Shown here in pieces: positions 24,901 through 28,611 of a DNA stretch of 28,611 nt. The notes beneath the pieces were generated by a model. The model was not told where the DNA came from. It saw only the letters and a list, made by a program, of their open reading frames with translations, and did no database searches. Numbering within the stretch: the stretch's first letter is position 1; each line of letters starts with the position of its first letter. The position numbers and the translations under genes were made by a program. This DNA comes from CALTSX01 sp051647685. GTDB taxonomy: Bacteria > Chlamydiota > Chlamydiia > Chlamydiales > CALTSX01. Location of the stretch: assembly GCA_051647685.1 (NCBI GenBank), contig JBOFEG010000039.1, forward strand, positions 1 to 28,611. The letters run 5' to 3'.

Positions 24901-25233
24901 TCTATGCATACGCGAGTACATGTACCCGATCGAACATTTCTTGTCTTAAGTGGACAAGTAAGAAATCAAAATGTACATAACCGCCAAGGGGTGCCCTGTC
25001 TCGGTGGAATCCCATGGATTGGGGCCTTATTTTCTCAGAATCAATCAACTCATACCGCTCAAAATGTTTTGATTTTCGTAAAACCTCATATTGTGGATAC
25101 TTGGGAAGACTATAAAAAGATCACTGCAACGCAGGAGAATCTCGTACGGGAAAGAGCGTGTGCTGCAGGACAAGAAAGTTTAGAAGAAATTGAAGAAGGA
25201 TTTGAACTTGTAAAGACGCCAGATGATGAATAA
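21901..25233 (+). CDS. gspD: Outer-membrane secretin, GspD-like, with expanded N1-type repeats
   Basis: Multimeric outer-membrane channel of a secretion system. The ATG at 21901 gives 1110 residues with an N-terminal Lys-rich then hydrophobic export signal (KQLKKILILLKWASLFVFVVLLIA). A TTG nine bases earlier is also open; neither has a clear RBS. Next come an N0 domain (about 45-130), a first N1 domain (about 140-220), and seven more modules of about 80 residues (DNA about 22552-24290). Each module opens with an (F/Y)-hydrophobic-Y-(K/R) strand and closes with a KLKELI..(F/I)D helix. The C-terminal secretin domain runs from about 800 (VPLRQVFIELLIIE, VGDNLPFLASQTV, DIGTSLNITPSLG, VPDRTFLVLSGQVRNQ, VPCLGGIPWIGALFS) to VLIFVKPHIVDT. 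Typical GspD has N0-N3 only. Type II (GspD) is favoured over type III (CdsC) by the C-terminal motifs, but no gsp or cds partner is next to it. It overlaps the next gene by 11 bases. Confidence 0.88.
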   Translation: MIKQLKKILILLKWASLFVFVVLLIADETNTNIINEDPSCPIVEGNLCTTYEEKVYTVNFTNVSIIEFIKFVGKISHQNFVFKEEDLDFTVTIVSSEPTNVGSIVAALIQTLRINGFFVLEEGNNIIIHQAADVKRIPLVVSDENPLCGEAPPIITRVFKLREADPSVIANLLTPMLSAQALIAVDADSSRLIISDITSNIEQVCNLILSLDVPAFKEFYIYTPKNRDAYALLESIKETVNHLRSSKLADASFLQTLSSADYISLNDSLIFIGTQEAIERVQVFLSLIDQQDVGKEQLFIYKVKSGKRLRVESTLQSIISGLHENDPLVETVETMQWIPESQSITFRGSSATITKLKELLAVLDTEPTTGDSDKTYFIYKLQNIRGEVLLDDFQKLAINLENSGVDNESLLDALRSAELVKTTNSIYISGSPNTITHIKTLIAEFDVERSKNIDATNFHVYKPKNSSAMQVHDSLLLIAEDLKAAGLVDPALLNTITRMRYEEDNGSLVFTGTEDSLTKLKDLIATVDSPAPNGSTIQEMGKTTFFVYRMRYVPAQELMTALRSIGDDFARVGGADVAWQKTLRNMRYVPATESLIFIGSKETLSKIQELIQKFDVPTDSGEDRLPDGYVLYRPKHQNGEELLFLLRDFEENLLRSGVRENALFDAIHNAKWMDKTSQILISGQEDAIAQVQKLLDQFDNPYAIDPGKISPETSIETVDDISFLIYKLQFHRGNEIQTALQQIGAEVYRMQTEKRMNHLVETINSIQWLEVTNSLIATGEPRTLAKLKELIRNIDVPLRQVFIELLIIETSLVNSLDFGLRWGTQGKYKDRLAFGMANNPPATNDPFSGFNRALGGINSVVTPTGANIPITQSGFDLGVIGDIIMHKGTTYAALGSLVNAVQGSGDVNIVLNQKIITQDGRTSTLFVGDNLPFLASQTVITGSAGSTSNNLEYRDIGTSLNITPSLGDGNVITLDIDENITATSSTGATSALTGIPTSKRSMHTRVHVPDRTFLVLSGQVRNQNVHNRQGVPCLGGIPWIGALFSQNQSTHTAQNVLIFVKPHIVDTWEDYKKITATQENLVRERACAAGQESLEEIEEGFELVKTPDDE

Positions 25234-26170
25234 AAAATATATAATTGGTTATATATTTCTACTATTTAGCTCTTGTTGTAGGGTAGTAGAAAAAATTGAA
25301 CCTAAAATTGCATCTCAAATATATCCCTATCAAGGTTCTTCTATTTCTCCAGCTTTTACCCCCTTGTCTCCAGAAGAATTACAAACTTCTTGGGGACAAG
25401 AATATCAAATCGGTCTCACCTTCGCCCGCCAAACCGATTTTTATCGAGCGATCACTGCATTCAAACGAGCAGATATTCTTATAAATGATGCAAATACATC
25501 TAGGAAAGCAGAGCTTGCCTATCAAATTTTCTTAAGTTATTACCTCGGTGGCAGATACCAAGATGTGGTTACAAGTTCTCTTCATCCATCACTCAAAGAT
25601 TTAGATCGACATTTTCCGACTTTTCACGACTTTTTATTGATTCTCTATGAGAGTTATCAAAAAATCCATGCCGAAGAAAAAGCGAAAGAATTGCTACAAA
25701 TCATGAAACTTTATTATCCGAAAACTGTAAATAAAATGTGCACAGCTGTAGCCTTATTGCAAGGGGACTTAGATACTTTAGAAAAAGTATCCCTCGAGAC
25801 CTCTCAACCCTACCTAAAAGGTTTTGTCCAAGATTATTATAGCAAAAAGAAATCTATAGGTAGAGCGGGACTGTATAATGCAATACTTCCCGGTGCGGGT
25901 TATCTTTACGTCGGACAAACGCAGTCAGCGGTAACGGCATTAATTTTGAACTCTTTATTTATTTGGTCATCCTATCATTGTTTCACACATGGACATACAG
26001 CTGCAGGTATTATTTTGACTAGTTTTGAAATAGGTTGGTATTTTGGAGGTATTTATGGCGCTAAGGAAGCAGCTCGCTTCTATAATGAACGCCTCTTTGA
26101 AAAACAGGCAGCTAGAACTTTGCAGGAACAAAGATTGTTTCCAACACTTATGCTTCGCTATGCATTTTAA
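25223..26170 (+). CDS. Probable lipoprotein with TPR-like repeats and C-terminal membrane domain
   Basis: Function unknown. The 315-residue product starts MMNKKYIIGYIFLLFSSCC, a signal peptide ending in a near-lipobox (LFSSC18; the -3 Phe is atypical). The middle (about 55-200) is helical, with TPR-like helix pairs such as YQIGLTFARQTDFYRAITAF and AYQIFLSYYLGGRYQDVV. From about 210 comes GLYNAILPGAGYLYVGQTQSA, then two or three hydrophobic segments (VTALILNSLFIWSSYHCF; IILTSFEIGWYFGGIYGA). The PGAGYLYVGQ plus hairpin pattern resembles small bacterial membrane domains of the DUF5683/TM2 kind. It overlaps the secretin by 11 bases and the YidD-like gene by 11 bases, so the three are surely one operon. 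A scaffold or assembly role for the secretin is a reasonable inference. Confidence 0.75.
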   Translation: MMNKKYIIGYIFLLFSSCCRVVEKIEPKIASQIYPYQGSSISPAFTPLSPEELQTSWGQEYQIGLTFARQTDFYRAITAFKRADILINDANTSRKAELAYQIFLSYYLGGRYQDVVTSSLHPSLKDLDRHFPTFHDFLLILYESYQKIHAEEKAKELLQIMKLYYPKTVNKMCTAVALLQGDLDTLEKVSLETSQPYLKGFVQDYYSKKKSIGRAGLYNAILPGAGYLYVGQTQSAVTALILNSLFIWSSYHCFTHGHTAAGIILTSFEIGWYFGGIYGAKEAARFYNERLFEKQAARTLQEQRLFPTLMLRYAF

Positions 26171-26576
26171 AATCCTAGTGATATTCATCTTTAGCTGCTC
26201 GATTTTGGCCACTGAAGAGCCCTGGGGACCCGATGTAGAAATTGCAACAAACTATTATCCAAATTGGGATCCAACTCCTCATAAGTGGGGGCTTAGCCTC
26301 CTTGCTGAATCTTTAATTCTATTTAATCAACATATAATATCCCCAGCCTATGGTCCCAGGAGTCATTTCCGTCCAACAAGTTCCCGTTATACTTTGTATT
26401 GCATTCGAAGATATGGAATAACCCAAGGAATTATTATGGGGTTTGATCGATTACTTCGAGAAAACGATGAACCCTGGATTTATCGCAAATATATTGTGAA
26501 TGATACTATCTATAAGTGGGAACCGAGTTTTCGGTATACAGCGGAAATTACTGAATCTCCTCAACCGATTCTTTAG
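26160..26576 (+). CDS. Exported YidD-like domain protein lacking the usual cysteines
   Basis: The 138-residue product begins MHFKILVIFIFSCSILATEE, a signal peptide. After a linker it has a YidD-type block at about residues 50-95: LFNQHIISPAYGPRSHFRPT continuing SSRYTLYCIRRYGITQGIIM and then FDRLLR. E. coli YidD has [27 protein letters not shown], so FxPT, the Tyr and the RRYG core are kept. Both conserved cysteines of this block are Ser, and the third (KCHP) is lost. Ordinary YidD is a cytoplasmic membrane-bound helper of YidC insertion; a secreted version must work elsewhere. The frame is open back to 26043, but that part overlaps the previous gene and starts without a signal. The ATG at 26160 is preferred. 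The 3' end overlaps der by 29 bases in antisense. Confidence 0.75.
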   Translation: MHFKILVIFIFSCSILATEEPWGPDVEIATNYYPNWDPTPHKWGLSLLAESLILFNQHIISPAYGPRSHFRPTSSRYTLYCIRRYGITQGIIMGFDRLLRENDEPWIYRKYIVNDTIYKWEPSFRYTAEITESPQPIL

Positions 26577-27951
26577 TAGGTTCATCAATTGCAAAGATTA
26601 AATCTTCATATTTTTTATGAGGGTTTGGTGAGCGTTCGCGCATGGATGGCTTTGCTCTAGTACTCGAATGTAGAGGTACGCCTAAAAAGTCAAATTCTTT
26701 CCGCAATTGATTAAAAATATAGCGCCTGTACCCATCAGTCATACGTTCTGGGTCGTTTACAAAGAATACAAAATAAGGGGGATGACTCTTGACTTGTGTC
26801 ATATAATAAATGCGGAGTCGCTTCCCTTGAATCATAGGTGGTGAATAACTCTTCATCATACGTAGGAGGAATGAATTCAGCTTCCCAGTAGAAATTCGAC
26901 GTTCGAAGTTTTCCATTACAGATTGTAGACCTGGAAAGATCTTATCGACGTTTCTTTCCGTCTTTGCAGATCCAAAAATTACAGGGCAGTACTTAATAAA
27001 TGGAATTTCTTTCTGTAGTACTCGAAGTGTTTGTTGCATACAATGTCCATCAGACAAATCCCATTTATTAATGAAGATAATACAACCCTTACCCCGTTGC
27101 TCTACTTGATGAATAAAGCGCTTTTCTTGCGCTGTAATGCCCGATAAACAATCAATCAATACTATGCATACATCAGAGCGCTCGATAGCTTTCCAGGTCC
27201 TAAGAGATGCGAATTTTTCAATTACATTCCGCTCTTTATGTTTTTTTCGAATCCCTGCAGTATCGACAAAAGTAAAGAATGTATTTTTCCACTGCATCGT
27301 TACATCAATACTATCGCGAGTAGTTCCCGCAATTGGACTTACAATAGCTCGACTCTCTTGCAGTAAACTATTGAAAAGGGTTGATTTTCCTACGTTCGTT
27401 CGACCAATTAATGCGACAGAAATTGGTTTGATATCGGGTTTTTCTGGGATGGGCCTATCTTTCCAATGAGCAATTACCTTGGTTTGTAATTCTTCGATCC
27501 CTCTATCCTCAATAGTCGATGTGAAAACAAATTCTTTAATACCACAATTTAAACAGCGGTAGCCAATAGCTTCATCTCTAGACCTATCGATCTTGTTGAC
27601 GACTAAAATAACTGGTTTTTTCTTTTGAAGGAGGAGCTTTACGATTTCTTGGTCATGTGCTGTAAGCCCGACTTTCCCATCAACCACTAGAGCAATGATA
27701 TCTGCTTTTGCAATTGCTTCCAAAGCTTGAGAGCGTATCTGTTCGAGGAAAGCTCCTTCCTTGGCAAGTCCACCGGTATCCATGACATAGAAAGGAACGT
27801 TGTCAAATTCTGTCAGTTGGCATATCGTATCACGAGTAATCCCTTCTTCTTCTTCTACTATGGAAATCTTTTTTTTACAGATAGTATTGAATAGGGATGA
27901 TTTTCCCACATTTGGGCGTCCAACTATTGCTAGAGTGGGGTAATCGTGCAT
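26548..27951 (-). CDS. der: Ribosome-assembly GTPase Der (EngA)
   Basis: Essential tandem GTPase for 50S subunit maturation. The 467-residue protein has two G domains and a C-terminal KH-like domain. The first has G1 GRPNVGKSS at 11-19, DTGGL and NKID. The second has G1 GRTNVGKST from about 183, DTAGI and NKWD. The C-terminal domain contains PPYFVFFVNDPERM and YRRYIFNQLRKEFDFLGVPL. Length is close to the E. coli protein. GAGG four bases before the ATG gives the start. A terminator-like hairpin stands about 35 bases upstream in the presumed leader. The 3' end overlaps the YidD-like gene tail to tail. In Chlamydia the gene is CT703. Confidence 0.97.
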   Translation of the reverse strand: MHDYPTLAIVGRPNVGKSSLFNTICKKKISIVEEEEGITRDTICQLTEFDNVPFYVMDTGGLAKEGAFLEQIRSQALEAIAKADIIALVVDGKVGLTAHDQEIVKLLLQKKKPVILVVNKIDRSRDEAIGYRCLNCGIKEFVFTSTIEDRGIEELQTKVIAHWKDRPIPEKPDIKPISVALIGRTNVGKSTLFNSLLQESRAIVSPIAGTTRDSIDVTMQWKNTFFTFVDTAGIRKKHKERNVIEKFASLRTWKAIERSDVCIVLIDCLSGITAQEKRFIHQVEQRGKGCIIFINKWDLSDGHCMQQTLRVLQKEIPFIKYCPVIFGSAKTERNVDKIFPGLQSVMENFERRISTGKLNSFLLRMMKSYSPPMIQGKRLRIYYMTQVKSHPPYFVFFVNDPERMTDGYRRYIFNQLRKEFDFLGVPLHSSTRAKPSMRERSPNPHKKYEDLIFAIDEPTKESVEEIQ

Positions 27952-27980
27952 AAAACCTCATATAAGATAAGTAATTATAT

Positions 27981-28001
27981 AAAAACCCTATTAAAATAGG
28001 G
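27981..28001 (-). terminator. Terminator-like hairpin in the leader of der
   Basis: On minus CCCTAT-TTTA-ATAGGG is followed directly by TTTTTAT, the form of a small intrinsic terminator, about 30 bases before the der start codon. As no minus-strand gene ends here, it could attenuate der transcription or stop antisense transcripts from the right. The stem is only 6 bp. Confidence 0.4.
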
Positions 28002-28051
28002 ATATAATAATAATTTTTGTTAAGATAAATAGATCGATATGATATTTTTTA

Positions 28052-28083
28052 TATAATAAAATTTAAAATTAAATTTTATTATA
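28052..28083. promoter_or_regulatory. Perfect 32-nt palindrome before the right-hand unknown gene
   Basis: Arms of 15 bases (28052-28066 and 28069-28083) are perfectly complementary around a 2-base centre. Both strands carry TATAAT at the arm start, so it contains a -10-like hexamer for each direction. It ends at the AGGA ribosome-binding site of the following gene. It may be an operator, a symmetric divergent promoter, or an RNA hairpin masking the RBS. The whole arm is A/T, so chance is less unlikely than usual. Confidence 0.5.
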
Positions 28084-28091
28084 GGATATAA

Positions 28092-28520
28092 ATGGAAAGT
28101 AATCCAATTTTATCAGATCAATTAATTCGATTAGATCAACAATTTATTGAGAATATAACTCAGATAAAAGAAAAATACTATTCTCTTAATATAATGCCAT
28201 GCAGTGGATATGGTTTAGCAATTTTGAAACGTTATATTGAGGAAATTGAAAAAATGGCAGAATATATTTTCAAGGATTCTTCTAAAGATTTTCATCAGAT
28301 ATTTTCAAATATTTATTTAAAAAAATTAAAGCCAAAATTAATTTCTGATTTGGATTCTATCCAAGGTACTCATCAAGTAGATGAAGTTTATGAAAGATTG
28401 CTAAAGCGATATGACTATGAAATCAAATTTTCTCCAAAAACAAATTTAATATTAAACTATATCAAAATAATATTAATTATTATAGAGTTGTTTAATAATT
28501 TATTTAAATTTTTTAGATAA
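28092..28520 (+). CDS. Unknown protein with hydrophobic C-terminus
   Basis: Not recognised. The 142-residue product is mostly helical and Lys/Ile/Glu-rich. The C-terminal segment LILNYIKIILIIIELFNNLF (about 118-137) is a likely membrane anchor, and there is no N-terminal signal peptide. AGGA five bases before the ATG and the palindrome upstream support a real gene. A tail-anchored or membrane-inserting protein with a cytoplasmic or host-facing N-terminus is possible; a secreted chlamydial membrane protein is only a guess. Its last 21 bases overlap a possible minus-strand gene. Confidence 0.65.
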   Translation: MESNPILSDQLIRLDQQFIENITQIKEKYYSLNIMPCSGYGLAILKRYIEEIEKMAEYIFKDSSKDFHQIFSNIYLKKLKPKLISDLDSIQGTHQVDEVYERLLKRYDYEIKFSPKTNLILNYIKIILIIIELFNNLFKFFR

Positions 28521-28611
28521 ATTATTTACAAAAAAATTAAATTTTTGCAAATATCCTTCGTTATTCGACCACCTTTTAATTTTATCCAGATCAATTTTAT
28601 TTGGTATTTCA
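28500..28611 (-). CDS. Possible C-terminus of an unknown gene entering from the right edge
   Basis: The minus frame is open from the window edge to a TAA at 28502-28500. It gives 36 residues (EIPNKIDLDKIKRWSNNEGY and on to NNLSKKFK) of protein-like composition with Trp and Gly. It is convergent with the 142-residue gene and overlaps its end. Too short to identify; it could be chance. Confidence 0.35.
   Translation of the reverse strand, partial: EIPNKIDLDKIKRWSNNEGYLQKFNFFVNNLSKKFK

Noticed and set aside
26043..26159. Upstream extension of the YidD-like gene
   Set aside because: Overlaps the end of the lipoprotein gene and would bury the signal peptide; the ATG at 26160 fits better.
27137..27469. 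Plus-strand ORF of 110 codons
   Set aside because: Antisense to the second GTPase domain of Der.

Overview
The window is AT-rich DNA from a member of the Chlamydiae, most likely an environmental (non-Chlamydiaceae) lineage. The case rests on gene order and protein type. lon, tsaB, rpsU and dnaJ occur together as in Chlamydia trachomatis (CT344-CT341). glyA, clpP and dapF follow one another as in CT432-CT430. The window also holds a CT398/CdsZ-type coiled-coil zinc-ribbon protein, a large SWIM-SNF2 helicase, a YbiT-type ABC-F protein, XerC and Der. The family or genus cannot be fixed from sequence alone.

Layout. Positions 1-4104 carry lon (minus, cut by the window edge), then tsaB, rpsU and dnaJ on plus, closed by a hairpin. 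Positions 4122-6590 are minus: a small exported acidic protein, folE, and an ABC-F ATPase directly upstream of folE. Positions 6721-11930 form an accessory block of two large minus-strand genes that look like secreted effectors. One is a 979-residue Ser/Asp/Glu-rich protein ending in a domain with a CX5R phosphatase-like loop. The other is a 613-residue protein ending in a Ulp1/C48 cysteine-protease domain whose catalytic spacing resembles ChlaDub1. xerC (plus) follows and converges on rnpB (RNase P RNA, minus), whose 3' end overlaps the last xerC codons. The cdsZ-like gene lies 6 nt upstream of rnpB.

Positions 14318-17197 hold the glyA-clpP-dapF cluster. In C. trachomatis GlyA and DapF have been reported to supply D-Ala and D-Glu as well as their classical products, so the cluster links to chlamydial peptidoglycan. 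The SNF2 helicase follows (17282-20959), then about 930 bp of decayed or non-coding sequence. Positions 21901-26576 are a tightly overlapping three-gene plus-strand operon: a secretin with a greatly expanded periplasmic repeat region, a TPR-like probable lipoprotein with a C-terminal membrane domain, and an exported YidD-like protein that has lost the usual cysteines. This operon is the best candidate in the window for a little-described envelope system. der (minus) overlaps its 3' end. The right edge carries an unknown small protein behind a perfect 32-nt palindrome, and the probable C-terminus of a minus-strand gene entering from outside.

No tRNA, rRNA, CRISPR array, insertion sequence or transposase was recognised.
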